NCBI GenBank assembly: GCA_016758965.1
Contig: JAEPRB010000086.1
Coordinates: 62,001-126,000, forward strand
Length of the DNA stretch: 64,000 nt
From: Circinella minor
Lineage: Eukaryota > Mucoromycota > Mucoromycetes > Mucorales > Lichtheimiaceae
Direction: 5' to 3'
The translations under genes and the position numbers were made by a program. Positions 50,701 through 64,000 of this stretch are shown in pieces. Below the pieces are notes generated by a model that saw nothing but the letters and a program-made list of their open reading frames with translations, was not told where the DNA came from and ran no database searches. Each line of letters begins with the position of its first letter. Position 1 is the first letter of the stretch.

Positions 50701-52955
50701 GATAAAATTATTTATTTTATAAACAATACGTAACACTCTTTTTCTTAATAAAGTAATGTAAATAGAATACAATTGAAAATGGTAATTATTACGGATACCC
50801 CAAGAACATACTATATTAAGTAATTAGACTCTTACGGACACCTCACTTTTATATTTTTTCAAAGGTACACAACTATCTGATATAATTACGTCGTATCCCC
50901 GCCGCTACCTATACATCATCTATACATTTATTATAATTGTATAACTTGAAAATGTATATGAAACTTATATTTTATCAATTTAACTTTTCATGAATAACAG
51001 TCAAATTTTCTCTATATATTGTTATGTATATGGTAAACAAGCATCAACTTTTAATGTTACATATGAGCGGGAAGTGCTACTGATGTTGATAATGGTGTTA
51101 CTCAAGTTTATATGGGTTTAAAAACATTTTTGACAGCTTTTTATTTGTCAACTGTCCGTAAGGCCAAAATATGGGGTGTTAATAGCAATTCCTTTAAAGA
51201 CATCTTTCGCATTTGCTTTTTGTATTAAGCTTTCATAGCAATTAATCGAGAGGAGTAGTTGTGATCCTTTTAGTAGGAAAAAAATTAGCTATTTACACAT
51301 CATTTATAGAACCGTGTAAGCATCGAATAAACTGCTATAAAATAGTGAACAAATTGTAAACTCATTCTCTCAATTTTATTAGAATGTTTTGCGCCGTACG
51401 TAATGTTAAAATTACGCAGCAAGCTTTTTATAAAAAAATAAAAAGTAATTGATTTCAGGCAACCATGTGTTTTTATTTTTACTTTTGTTTAAAAACTACC
51501 TCTGTTCTTGCTTTAACTATGTCTGTAGATCATACAAGTACTATAGATTATTCAAAACGATTTATTATCGCTCTATAAATGAAAAGTAGCTTATATTTAG
51601 ACTTTTACATAAAATCTATATTTTACTTTATATACATTATTGATTATTGTTGTTGTACTATAATAGAAGCCATTAATAGCTAAAGATTCATAAAATCATT
51701 CACCTATTTTTTTCTAGAATCAATTTGAAGCACCTAAGGTTTGCACATTTATAGAAAGCTAAAAGTATAATAAATACAGATTATGTTTTACGTGTTAAAG
51801 AAGACCATAATTACATATACATGTTGAGGTAATGGTGAATATGTAACAATTGTAACACATGGTTGCTCTTTTTTGTTTGTTTGTTTAATTAGATATGTAC
51901 AATACAGAGTTTATCCGAATAAGCAATTTCTTAGTGGTTCTTTTTGAATGACTGTGGTTTTGTTATATTGTTTTGTGTTTATCGTGATGAAAAACTGTTA
52001 ATAAATAACTTGGGATCTATTATTATCAACATTATTATTATATTAAAAAATTAGACTTTTGAAGTTATTTGATAAGCTGATGTACGGAAACTAAATGTGG
52101 TAGTTCTAACTTTAGGTTTTTTTTTTGTTCTTAGAAGAATGTATATATAGTATATTAATAAAGAAGAGGGTATATATGGCAAAGACGATGGCAGCACCAA
52201 AAACGTCGTTACATATGAGCACAAGTACATAACATGGTATGTTACCATATGTTACGTAACATTATAATTTTCCATGGATTTGCTGTTTAGACCCCACCAT
52301 TCAGATTATATCCGCGCTCTCTCTCTTTTGACAACCCCATTCAGTACATACTATTAAGTATTAAATATCTGAATCAGAAGATAATACAATAGTGGAAAAA
52401 GTCGATGATGGTTTCATAAAATAAAATAAGTCTATTTCTCTCTTTTCTAATTCGACATGTGGAGACTCTCTAAATGTGGTTCCTTTATTCTTGAGTCTCA
52501 ATGTTCGTTGTATGTAACCTTGCAAAAATCATTTCGCAAAGAACAAGCATACGCTAAGCGTAGTTAATAGTATTCTAACTAATCCATTTTGCGATAATTT
52601 TCACGTTGATGTTTAACGTTACACAAAAAACTGCGCCCTCACAAAGCTGTATAAGCCCAAATCAACGTCAACTACATATTATGAGACCTGCAAACATTTT
52701 ACTTTCTTTTCTTCTTCTTCTTCTTCTTCTTCTTCTTCACCTTATACTCTCCCTTTTGATTATTTTAATAATCCCATTTCCTGTCCTTTCTACTTAACCC
52801 CTCACCCCCAATTCCATTCATTATTAGATTAAATAATACATAATCAACAAGTACTATACACAATACATATTATTGTACCCATCCAATAACAACAGCAACA
52901 AACAAAATTTTTGTGTTCTATCTCTATTTCATATAAATAATCGATAATAAGAAGA
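47781..52955. other. Long intergenic region upstream of subtilase B
   Basis: About 5.2 kb. The first 800 bp (to about 48560) keeps the more balanced composition of the decayed frame and may be part of the same remnant. A minus-strand segment at 48253-48038 is open but unassigned. From 48560 it is ordinary AT-rich spacer with TACGTA words. A TTC tandem run at 52708-52737 lies about 220 bp before the subtilase start. No supported gene. Confidence 0.5.
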
Positions 52956-55900
52956 ATGCGATTGCTCAATTCCATTTTATTATTGACAGCCTCTTCATTT
53001 ATTGGATTGTCCAGTGGCGCTGGCTTGGAATCCACTGTGACTCGGCAACAAACTAAAGCAGCACTTCATTCAGTAACAACCGACAGGTATATTTTTGAAT
53101 TTGGCGGTTCCAATGCTGAAACGGATAGTAAGGAATTGATCAGCATGTTAGAAAACAAGTTTTCCGATGCAAGTTTATCCGTCGGTCGGCTTTTCAATCA
53201 TGATTTAATGAAAGGTGTTACTATTAATATTGGCCCAAAAAAAGAAGCTTCTTCTGGTAGCAAAAGCAATGGTAATTCGTCAATTGATACCGCTAGTGAA
53301 AAAGACCAAGAGAAATTATTGAATGATATATTCAAAGCTGTATCTGATTCTGGATTGGTAAAGAAGATTTATCCAGTACATCCAGTCCAAGGTCCCGATA
53401 CAGACGTTCGCATTGCATCAGCGGACGATATTGATGTTTCGAACTTGATTCCACATGCTCAAACGCAAGTGGATCGTGTTCATAAAGAATTGAAAAATAC
53501 TGGTAAAGGAATCACTGTTGGTATTCTTGATACTGGTACGTATATATTTTTATGTATTAAAAAATAATAGATGAGAAAGATTGTTTTTCATATACACACA
53601 CATGTGGAGAAATGAGATCTTTTATTCATCACACAAATTAATATATATTCGGGTTACACACACAAAACTTATGATGTTCTTTTTTTAGGTATCGACTATA
53701 ATCATCCTGCTTTGGGAGGCGGTTTTGGTGAAGGCTTCAAAGTACGTTTAGGCAAGGATTTAGTTGGTGATAACTTTGGTTATACTTCCGCTGTCCCAGA
53801 ACCAGATGATGATCCATTAGATAGTTGTGGTGCCAACACAGGTTCAGTTGGTATGTACTATAATGAGCCAATTCTTATTTCCAACCGCGCTTGGTTTTTA
53901 ATTTTTATGCAACGTGTTAATTTAATTTTATTTTTAGGTCATGGTACACATGTCGCCGGTATTATTGCTGGCAAAACTGCTGTATGTATATATAATTATC
54001 TAAAACGTCACTTTTATTATACAACATGTAGTCATTTGACAACTGTAAAAAAACGTCTCATTTTTATAATTATTATTATTATTATTACTATAGAATTTTA
54101 CTGGTGTTGCCCCTGATGTAACTCTTGGCATGTGGCGTGTATTTAGTTGTTATGGTGTATCTGGTGATGATATTATTATGGATGCTATGCTTGACGCTTT
54201 TGATGCTGGTGTCGATATTATTAGTATGAGTCTTGGTTCATTCAATGCTTGGCCTGAATCTACATTGGCTGTTGTTACTGAACGTATTATTGCAAAGGGT
54301 ACCCCAGGTAATAATTAAATACAACAGCCATTCAATAATCAACCAACGTAAAAAGAAAAGATATTAACTATCTTTTAAAATGTATATATAGTTGTTGTTT
54401 CTGCTGGAAATGATGGTGACCTTGGTGCATTCTCTGGTAGCAATCCTAGTGTCGCAAAGGGTGCTTTTTCTGTCGCTTCGTTTGATAACAATTACAATCT
54501 TTTGCCTATCTTTGAAGTTGATGGATCACAAGAAAGTTACGGTATGAAAAAGCTTATAAATTTTAAGTACTATGTTTTTGTATAATAATCTACATATAAT
54601 CTCACATACAAAAATGTTTTTTTTTCCTTGCTAATTGTTGTACAGCATACGCTGATAGCTTGCCCAAATACGGTGAATTTCCAAGCGGAGTAATTGTTGC
54701 TGGTGACAAGGACATCGGTGGTAAAGACGATGCTTGTGTTTCATCCGCAATTCCAGCTAATGTCAAAGGCAATTTGGCATTGGTGCAGCGTGGCACGTGC
54801 TCTTTCGATGAAAAAGCAATTCAGCTTGGTGAGGCTGGCGCTGCCGGTGTAATTATTTATAACAACGAACCCGATCAAGAAATACTTGCTCCCAGTCTTG
54901 TTAATGCTAGAATCCCCGTTGTTGCTGTTACATATGAAACGGGCGAAACATTGAAAGCCCTTATTCAACAAGGCAACGCTAAATTGACTTTTGCTGGCAA
55001 GGAAGAAGTACATAAATCTTTTACTGGTAACACTGTTTCCGATTTTTCAAGTGTAGGTGCTTCCTATGAAATGGACATGGCACCTAACATTGCTGGTATT
55101 GGTGGCAATGTACTTTCAACATTGCCTGAACAATTGGGAAGTTGGGGTATGATGAGTGGTACTTCAATGGCTGCACCTTATGTTGCTGGTTCCGTTGCCT
55201 TGTATTTAAATCAATTCAAAGACGACGAAGAAAAGACTTCGGATTCTACTTATATTCTTGAACAATTTCAAAATTATGCTTATAAAGCTCGTCAAGTTCA
55301 TGGTAATTCAGATGTTGAATCTCCTTATCTTCAAGGTGCTGGTTTGGTCCAAGGTATGCTATTTATATAATCGTTTTCATTTTTCGATATTTTTTTTTTT
55401 TGCTAAACAAGTATAATTTAATTTTATAATTCAGTCTATGATACTCTCACTCAAGATATACATGTCACTCCAGGAGGCATTAGGTAATAACACTACTATT
55501 TATACTAAAAACAACTTTGAATTAATAACTTATATGAATTTTTTTTCGCTTTTATTACATTTGACTATCCCTAATTTAGTTTCAACGATACCATCAACAT
55601 GGAAAAGACTCACAAGTTTACTATCAAAAATAATGCTGATTATATTGTATCTTACCAACTTGTAAACAACGTCAGTGTTTCAATTGAGCCTTACGTTGAT
55701 ACCGAATCATATATTTTTGCTGAACCTCAATATTATGGTACCGAAAGTGCCAAGATCCGTTTCTCTAAAAAGAACATTAAACTTTCCCCCGGTAAAAGTG
55801 TCGAAGTTTCTGCAACCGTGATTCCACCTAGTACCGATCCAGCCCTTCATATCATGTATGGTGGTTTTATTCAATTAAAGAGTCAACAACAGAAAGTCAA

Positions 55901-56381
55901 GGATATTACCATCCCTTATGTTGGTATTGTCGGTGATCAACGTGAACTTCCCGTTTATGCTGATCAAACACCTCACTTAACGAATTCCACCAATCCTCTA
56001 TCCGACTATATCGTTTGGGGCCCCAACGATACATATGTTTATGATCGTAGGGAACCTAGTACAGCTCCTACTTTTATGATTCGCTTGGCTTCTCCAACAA
56101 GAGATATTGCTTCTCCTGTTTATAATTCAAGAGGTCGTAAAATTGGTGAGGCATTTGTCGGATTGGAATATATGGCCCGTACTGCCTCTGTTCATACAGG
56201 TTATACAGCTACATGGAATGGCAAATATTATCCTTATTTATTTAATTTGAGACTTCCATTACCATTGCCTGTTCTCCCTGGCAAATACCGAATTGGCTTA
56301 GATGCCTTGAAATGGTTAGGTGATATTGACAATAAAGATGATCGTGAAAAATGGTTATCTCCTGTTATTAAAGTAAAATAA
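52956..56381 (+). CDS. Secreted subtilase (S8) with PA insert, paralogue B
   Basis: Eight exons: 52956-53535, 53689-53850, 53938-53981, 54094-54307, 54392-54541, 54646-55353, 55435-55483 and 55580-56381 (902 aa). Signal peptide MRLLNSILLLTASSFIGLSS. I9-like propeptide beginning RYIFEFGGSNAETDSKEL. Triad: Asp192 in VGILDTGIDYNHPALGGG, His249 in GHGTHVAGI, Ser557 in SGTSMAAPYVAG. Oxyanion Asn340 in VVVSAGNDG. PA domain with GNLALVQRGTCSFDEKA and GAAGVIIYNN. Fn3-like C-terminal region (HIMYGGFIQLKSQ, VGIVGDQRELPVY). Exons 2 to 4 have the same lengths or phases as in paralogue C (162, 44 and 214 nt). An additional intron (55484-55579), absent from A and C, splits the start of the Fn3-like region. 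Secreted protease, expected to digest external protein. Confidence 0.92.
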
Positions 56382-59300
56382 GTATTATTGATGTTATATT
56401 ATTTGATCTCTTCTTTTGTAATACTTTTCTTTTTTCTCCGAAATCCCTCCTTCGCATATATACACTCCTAATAATTGTAATAATATAAAATACAAAATAA
56501 AGACATGCTTCTGTATTTTTATCATGACCATATCTTCTTACTAAATTAATTTTGACGGGCTTTATTTCTTCTTTAACTTTACCATTAAATGGAACTTTTT
56601 TTTTGAATGATTTCTTTGTCCCCTTCCATTTTTTTCTGCTACATAATCTAAACAAATACTTCAGCTCTCATCACCTGATAATTTTTTATATATTGTCTGT
56701 CGTGTACACGTGAGCTTTAGATATATCAATGTTAGCAGTAATTTATATTCTTCTAGAACCCGTTACGCCAAAATATGCTCACCAGGAGGACTACGTATTA
56801 ACCTCGGATTTAGTAGAGATCGTTTCTGAACCAGTGAAAAACATTTACTACTTTCATTTCTTGTCATTAGAATTATAACAGATTTGAAGGAACCATCGAA
56901 GCAGATTATACTGGAATTAGCAGCTCGTCTTCGACAACTCTTTATCAATGCCATTTTTACATATGTTTCTCTCTATCTTAGCAACTAAAAAAGGTTTACG
57001 CATGACTTAAAATATATAAATCTCTGTTACTGTAGACCGAAACAAACTATGGGAAATTAATTATTTCAAACTTTATTTAGCATTGAAGCAACTTGAACGA
57101 TTAAAATTAACTTTTCTTTTACCTATTATGTACAATATCGCAATTCAATCATCACAATATTATTGATATTATTGAATCAGTTCCTGATATTATACATACT
57201 TTTATATTAATTATTATTTTTAAAAATAAAAGTTCTACGTAGGACAATTTTTTCTACTCGCAAAATAATGATTTAATTCCATGAAAACGTTATAATGACA
57301 TACCTGTATCCGAGTAAGTGAGATTCAGTATACTCTCTTTTTTTAATAATGCACGATGGCTTGTATTATTTTACCTCTATTAATTAACTTGAAATAAGCT
57401 TTCTTGGATGATACTTCTTAAGAATGTTACACGAAATAGTTTATGAGACTCAACTAAATTAAGTAATGTACTCGGTTGACTATATCAATGGTAATTGTTG
57501 ATAATAAGGCGACTAGATAGATACTAAAACACTATAAGAAATATTTTAATACGTAATACTATTGGATTTTATATAAAATTGTAGTTCTTTTTCTTATTTT
57601 ACTATATATATATATCATCATGTAGTATGATATTATTAAATTTTGCTTTTTATACAAAATGTCTTTCAATGCCATGAAAATAAAAATAATAGACTTATTC
57701 TCTATGTAGCTAATAGTATGCTAAAAACATGGCTTATATAAGCAATCAATAAATGAGATAGAGTCATTACGTATGTATGAGGAAAAAAACCATAGTAGTA
57801 GTAACGTACTACATGCATACCTAAAAAATAATTTATCTTCTGTAGTAGCACCAGGATCACCATCAAGGGTAAAAATGTTACCGAGATAATATTCCAATTA
57901 TTATGTCTGTGCCCAGTCCATGGATACATTACAAATTGGTGTACAACACATACAACGTATTTAGTTTGAGCTTAAGAAAACATTAGGCATGTTGTCTGTC
58001 CGATTACCCTTTTTCTCAGTCCATACATGTAGCATTCAAAAAAAAAAAATATAATAGGTTAATAGCATCAAAAATAAATTTAGAGAATATACATTCAGAA
58101 TATTATTATATTATTAAAAGTTTAATGATAGCAATCTAATAATTGTAAAAAATCTGTACATGACTTGATAATTTTATCTTTTTTACGTACTTGATTTTAA
58201 AGTATTATTTCAGAAGAGCACCATGCGTATTTGTTAATAAAAGAAGTAATATCGCATGATTAAAAGAGCTGACTCACGTATTACCATATATCATGCGTCG
58301 AACATCTACTAGCATCCCGCTTTTTTTTTCGAATTTATTGACTATGAGAGAGTCTTTTATACAGTAAACGTCAATTAAATTTAGATATGAAAGGTTTAAT
58401 TTTGGGTTTCATAGAATTATTTCAAAGTGCAACCAGAACATGCTTTTATTTCAATTCCAAAACACTTCTATAATAGTAGTAAACGACATTTATGATTGCA
58501 GCCATATAAATTTCAACAAATAAAAATCCGTGTTTTAAGCTATTATAGTAGAATAACTATTTTTATGAGTGATAACGCCATTGATCGCTGTTGAACATTG
58601 AATTTTTGATTATTCTCAAGAAGTAACTTTTATAGTAGATTATGCTAATAAAGGTAATTAACCACATTGACAGGCTACTAAATAGATCGACAAAACAAAA
58701 AAGTAAAAGGCAACAAACTTTCTGTTTTTAGTCGATCTTCTCTTTCTTTCTAAAACACACCAAAATTATGGATTTTTTTTCAATCCAAAGATACGCTTTT
58801 TTATCGACTTTATTAATTTCATGTGCATAACATTTAGTGCTATTAGTATAGTCTTCTTTATATTCCATATTATGATACCATTATCTACTTTACTTTATTC
58901 TATTTATTTATTTTGGTGCATTATATTATTTTTACATGAAAATAATATATGTCTTGTCATAAACTATGCTTAATTACGTAGTAGAGTTTTTTTTTTGTGT
59001 CTATGGGAAAAAATAAAAATTGTTGCCCAGATTAGCGGTACGTACGATAAAAAATAATAAAAATAAAGGCGCAATGTTATCTCTTCATAAATAACGATAG
59101 TAACATTACACAAACAAAATATAGCTGTAAAACCCAAATAAAGAAAGAATAGACGAATTGGTTCTATAGCTGTTGCTTGGATACTAGCTATAAATATTAT
59201 AATAAGTATATTCTAATAAACATTGACAGATTTCACAATTTCTTAAGATGGATTATTTCTCCAAATAGGTTATGTCGGACCATGCATGCTCTAGAATGTT

Positions 59301-59825
59301 TTTTATATACATTTTTTCTAGGACCTCAGCATTGTTACAACATGCTCTACTGCTCGTTGTGGATGGTTAATATGTAAAAAATAAAATAAGGTTTATGAAA
59401 AATGTAATGTATAATAATATTATACCAAAAAAAATTGAATCTAATATAAAGACTAAACCATTTTATACAATCCTTCACGAGGCCCGTGGTTTTTATTTTT
59501 CTTTTTTACTCCCATGAAACATAAATTTATCTACAAGCAATAGGGAAGTAAAAGGTTACGCAAAACGTAGTGCTTTGTGTACACAGCAACACTTCTTTTC
59601 GTAAAAATAAATAAACAAAATAATATAAATACAACCATCTTTTCTTTGCCTTTTCTACCTGTTTCAAATCGATCCACTCACACTTAATTTTTCTTGGTAA
59701 AAGTTTAACTTTTACTACCCAATCCTTTCTTTTTATTATTCCCCCTTTCCTTTCCCTTATCTCTTTTTTTTTTTTTTGTATTACTATTAATAAGTAAAAA
59801 AAATATACTTCCTTACCTTTTTAAT
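56382..59825. other. Intergenic region between subtilases B and C
   Basis: About 3.4 kb of AT-rich spacer with only short chance frames. No transposon ends or gene signals recognised. The last 200 bp before the subtilase C start is pyrimidine-rich, like other leaders in this window. Confidence 0.6.
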
Positions 59826-62800
59826 ATGAGGTTGCTTAATTCCATTGTATTATTAGCAGCCACAGTTGGATTGTCCAGCGCAGCGGGCCAACAAGAAGCT
59901 CAATTCGATGTTGGGGGTATCAAACCCTTTGTTACTGGTCGTTATATCTTTGAATTTGGTGGTTCCAGTGCAAAGTCAGATAGTCAAAAAGTTGTCGACT
60001 TTTTGAAAGACAAATTTACAGATGCTACATTATCGGTTCCTCAACTTTTTGACCATGCTTTAATGAAAGCTGCTACTATTCAATTCGATAAACCTGTTGC
60101 AGGTAAAAAGAAGAACAAAGATAACGATTCGTTGATTTCTCCCAATTCTTTATCGGTTAACAACGAAGAAGATGGCGATAAAATGGATTTGGATGATATT
60201 GTCAAATCTATGGCCGACTTGGGACTCGTTACCAACGTTTATCCTGTTCGTATTGTTCAGCGTCCTACTACTTCTGCCGTTGTTGCTACTACAGATGGTA
60301 TAGATACCAGTAAACTATTCCCTCACGCACAAACTCAAGTAGATCGTGTTCATAGTGAGCTCAAGAACACTGGTAAAGGAATCAGTGTTGGTGTTATTGA
60401 TTCTGGTAAATTTAATTTCATTTTTATAATTGAATTTTCATGTGTTTTCTTGTAATTTACACAAAGGATTAAATGAATACTCTATTTGTTGGCTGAGTTA
60501 CACGACATTGATCTCATTTTATTTTTTTCCTTTTATGAACACGTCTGTTATTCTAGGTGTTGATTATATGCATCCTGCTTTGGGAGGTGGTTTTGGTGAA
60601 GGTTTTAAAGTACGTTATGGTAGAGATTTAGTCGGTGACAATTACGATGCAAACAATCCAGCCTCGGTACCAGTTCCTGATGATGACCCTATTGATACTT
60701 GCGATACAGGCGCATCAGGTTGGTAAAATGCTTTTTTTTACTTGTCGTAGTACAAATGGCGGAAAAGCAACTTCATCTTTTTACGCAAACAGGTTTTTAA
60801 ACGTTATCTTTTTCTTTTTTTTTCTGCATAAAATAGGTCACGGAACACATGTCAGCGGTATTGTTGCAGGAAAGAGTGATGTAAGTTTTATATCTGTAAA
60901 TATAAATAAATTATTCAGCTTGACGGATAGTATATTTATTTGTTAATTTATGTTTTCAGAACTTCACTGGTGTTGCTCCCGATGCAACTCTTGGAATGTG
61001 GCGCGTTTTTGGCTGTACTGGTTCAGCTTCGGATGATGTAATTATGGATGCTATGTTGAGTGCTTATGATGCCGGTGTTGATATTATTAGTATGAGTCTT
61101 GGTGATGTTTATGGTTGGCCCAGTGGTCCCAGTGCTGTTCTTGCTGAACGTATTACTGCTAAGGGTGTTCCAGGTAACTTCTAATCCCGTTTTTACTGTG
61201 TGCGTGATCACCCCTATATATATGGTGTTGATTAACAATTTTTAATTTTTTCTTTATTTTTTTTATAAAGTTATCATTGCTGCTGGTAATGAAGGTTCAT
61301 CTGGTGCTTTTACAGTCAGCGTTCCCAGTGTTGGCCATGGTGCTTACTCTGTGGCTTCATATGATAACAATAATAATCTTATGAACGCTTTTGAAATTGA
61401 AGGATCGTCCGAGTCATATGGTATGATCATACTTATTTTTTTTCTGTTCACTTTGTTATCATTATCAATAGTAGTACCCACCAATGGGTAAATTAATTTT
61501 CTTGTTCGTGGTTCTAATAAATTAGGCTATGCTTTTGGTGAACCGTCGCCTGGTAAGATTCCCAATGGTCAAATCGTTGCAGGTGATACTAACGTCGGTA
61601 GTTCTTCCGATGGCTGTGACAAGGCAAACATTCCAAGTGATGTCAAGGGGAAATTAGCTTTGGTTCAACGTGGTAGTTGTACATTTGATGAAAAATCAGG
61701 CAATTTAGCCGCGGCTGGTGCTGTTGGTGTCGTGGTCTTCAATGCTGAGGGCCAAGATGTATTTACTCCTTCTACTCCTGAATCCAAGATCCCCGTTGTA
61801 GGCATTAGCAGCGAAGCTGGCAAGATTCTTATTGAAGCAATTAAAAAGGGTGATACTTCACTTAAGTTTGCAGATGAACAACAAGTCGGTCCCGTTAGTA
61901 CTGGTAACACTGTCTCTTCGTTCTCAAGTGTAGGCCCCTCTTATGAATTAGACTTTAAGCCTGAAATTGCTGGTGTTGGTGGCAATGTTTATTCGACTTT
62001 GCCAAGAAAGTTAGGCTCTTGGGGTATTATGAGTGGTACTTCTATGGCAACACCATATGTATCTGGTTCCGTGGCTTTGTACTTGAATTCCCTTAAGGGC
62101 AAAAAGACAACTCCTGCTTTTATTCTTGAACAATTCCAAAATTATGCTTTCAAGGCTCCTACTGTAAATGGTGAAGATAATGTTGATAGTCCCTATCGTC
62201 AAGGTGCCGGTCTCGTTCAAGGTAATGTATTATAATTACAGTGAGAGAAAGAAATATTACATAATATTCCTTTTTAAGTAACTGATATATATATATTTAT
62301 AAAAAAAATTCAATTCATGTATTATTACAGTTTATGATACTATCAAGGAAACCGTTCATGTCAGCCCAGGTGGTATCAGTTTCAACGACACTGCCAATCT
62401 CGTCAAATCCCATACTTTGACCATTACCAACAATGGTCACTCGATTGTTTCTTATCAAATCTTGAACAATGTTAGTGTGTCCGTTGTCCCATATGCCGAT
62501 ACCAAAGATTATCTCTTTAAAGAGCCTGCTTCCTTTGGAAAAGATGCTGCTAGTTTGAAATTTAACAAAAAAACTATCAAGATTTCCCCTGGAAAGAGTG
62601 CCAAACTCAAGGTTTCTGTGATTCCACCCAAATCCAATCCTGCTGATCACATCATGTATGGTGGTTATATTCAACTCAAGAGTCAGCAAAAGAAAAATGC
62701 AAAGGATATTACTATTCCTTATATTGGTATTGCTGGTAATCAACGTGAATTACCTATTTATGGTCACGAAACTCCATACTTAACTAACAGCACTGATGCC

Positions 62801-63175
62801 ACTTATATCTTTGGTCCTGATGATGTTTATGAATATAAGCGTGCTGGTGGCACTGCACCCATCTTTATCTTTTATTTGGCAAATCCTTCCAAGCAAATCA
62901 AGGCACCACTTTTTGATGCTGAAACTAATAAGCAATTGGGTTATGCATTTGCTGATATTGAATTGTCGGCTCGTTCTAGTTCTGGAAATCCTGGATTTGC
63001 TCTCGAATGGAAAGGTTCTTATACTTCCAACGTGGCTGGTCTTAACCTCCCTATTACAAAGCTCGCTTCACCAGGCAAATACCGTATTGGATTTAATGCT
63101 TTGAAATGGCTTGGTAATCCTAAGAGCAAGAAGGATTGGGAAAACTGGACTTCAAGTGTTATTGAAGTTAAATAA
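59826..63175 (+). CDS. Secreted subtilase (S8) with PA insert, paralogue C
   Basis: Seven exons: 59826-60405, 60557-60718, 60837-60880, 60960-61173, 61271-61420, 61526-62221 and 62331-63175 (896 aa). Signal peptide MRLLNSIVLLAATVGLSSAA. Propeptide starting RYIFEFGGSSAKSDSQKV. Triad: Asp192 in VGVIDSGVDYMHPALGGG, His249 in GHGTHVSGI, Ser556 in SGTSMATPYVSG. Oxyanion Asn340 in IIAAGNEG. PA domain with GKLALVQRGSCTFDEKS and GAVGVVVFNAEG. Fn3-like region with GGISFNDTANLV and MYGGYIQLKSQQ. The first five exons have exactly the same lengths as in paralogue B (580, 162, 44, 214 and 150 nt), which shows recent common descent. One acceptor (61270) is AAG rather than TAG/CAG. Codon use has more C-ending codons than A, which may reflect higher expression. 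Confidence 0.93.
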
Positions 63176-64000
63176 TAGTATTTTGTTTTGTTTTTTTATT
63201 ATCATGTATTATTATTATTCATTCTCTACTTCATTTTTTTTCTTTCTTTTTCCTTTCCTACAAAATAATATGTTGTAATTATCAAATATTCTTAATTGAA
63301 ATACATATACGTAACAAATAGTAAACTGTACCAACTATAGCTACTTTATTATATATATTTTTTTCCTAATTTTTCTTTATTTTCAGGGGTGATACTATTG
63401 CAAAATTGCGATTGAATGATTATTAGCTTGTTTCTAGTTTCGGTTTTTTTTATCAAGTTTAACACATTGATGCAACTAATGAAGTTCAATGGATGGCAGT
63501 GACTCTTTGACGAATAAAATGAAAATACTGTAGATGACAATATCTTGTGTTTAGCTTACACACTCTGTTATGTAATAAAAATACTTTCTTAAGGATGCCC
63601 ATTGTAAAAAATAAAAAATAAAAAAACTAATAGGTTATGTCATCCTTTGAAGAGAAGAACTAATAATAAATAATATATATCATCATATTTTAAAAAAGCT
63701 AATCTAAATAATACTATAAAATCAAATATGTTAGACTCAGAAGTCTTGTTAACCTAAACAGATGTATGTACGTAGAAAATAAAATTTATAGTGTGATACG
63801 TAATACATATGTACGGTGATATGATGATGTTCTTACGTTCCTAGATAGCAACTAATATTCCGAGGGTAATTCATGATAAAAAAGAAGATTCTCCTTGTCT
63901 TTCGGCGCCCGCTTTTTTTACTGTCTTATCTAATAAACAAATTTTAATCTTTTTGATTTATCAGATCAAATCTCAATACGCTGATTAATGCAAAGCACAA
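63176..64000. other. 3' flank of subtilase C to window end
   Basis: T-rich 3' region followed by AT-rich spacer with TACGTA words near 63769 and 63800. No gene seen. The window ends here, so a downstream gene could begin just outside. Confidence 0.55.

Noticed and set aside
56763..56954. Minus-strand 63-codon frame downstream of subtilase B
   Set aside because: Isolated, no similarity recognised, and no neighbouring exons that extend it.

Overview
The window looks like nuclear DNA of an early-diverging filamentous fungus, most likely Mucoromycota (Mucorales). The evidence is very AT-rich intergenic DNA, dense short GT-AG introns (about 50-190 nt), proteins rich in Asn, Gln and Ser runs, and a gene set that fits Mucorales. 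I identified no tRNA, rRNA or CRISPR. All gene models below were spliced by hand, and every one closes to a whole number of codons.

Left part (0-15 kb): a forkhead transcription factor; a SANT plus JAMM (MPN) protein resembling the histone H2A deubiquitinase MYSM1/2A-DUB; the STRIPAK subunit Far11/STRIP; and a secreted GDSL phospholipase B. Immediately downstream lies a 1,315-bp non-coding transposon-like element. It has 94-bp terminal inverted repeats (93/94 identical), each carrying three GGCGCGCC palindromes, and is flanked by 9-bp T runs, as expected of a Mutator-type non-autonomous element. After it come about 2 kb of decayed coding sequence.

Middle part (19-42 kb): phosphatidylinositol-4-phosphate 5-kinase (Mss4 type), an RBR (RING-IBR-RING) ubiquitin ligase, a SANT/trihelix-like protein with a C-terminal coiled coil, exonuclease 1, a small coiled-coil protein, and a cytosolic peptide:N-glycanase. 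The glycanase is joined in frame, by normal splicing, to a C-terminal legume-type (L-type) lectin domain. The lectin sits where the animal enzyme carries its PAW sugar-binding domain, and this is the most interesting gene in the window. The intron at the fusion point also contains an ATG in the lectin frame that would add a signal-peptide-like leader.

Right part (42.5-63.2 kb): three same-strand paralogous secreted subtilases (S8 family with PA insert and Fn3-like C-terminal region; 956, 902 and 896 aa). They share intron positions and are separated by 7 kb and 3.4 kb of non-coding DNA. The first gap contains a decayed open frame on the minus strand.

Functionally the window mixes housekeeping genes (DNA repair, lipid signalling, ubiquitin and glycoprotein quality control, STRIPAK signalling) with secreted hydrolases (phospholipase B, subtilases). 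The subtilases look like a local family expansion. I see no co-regulated pathway cluster.
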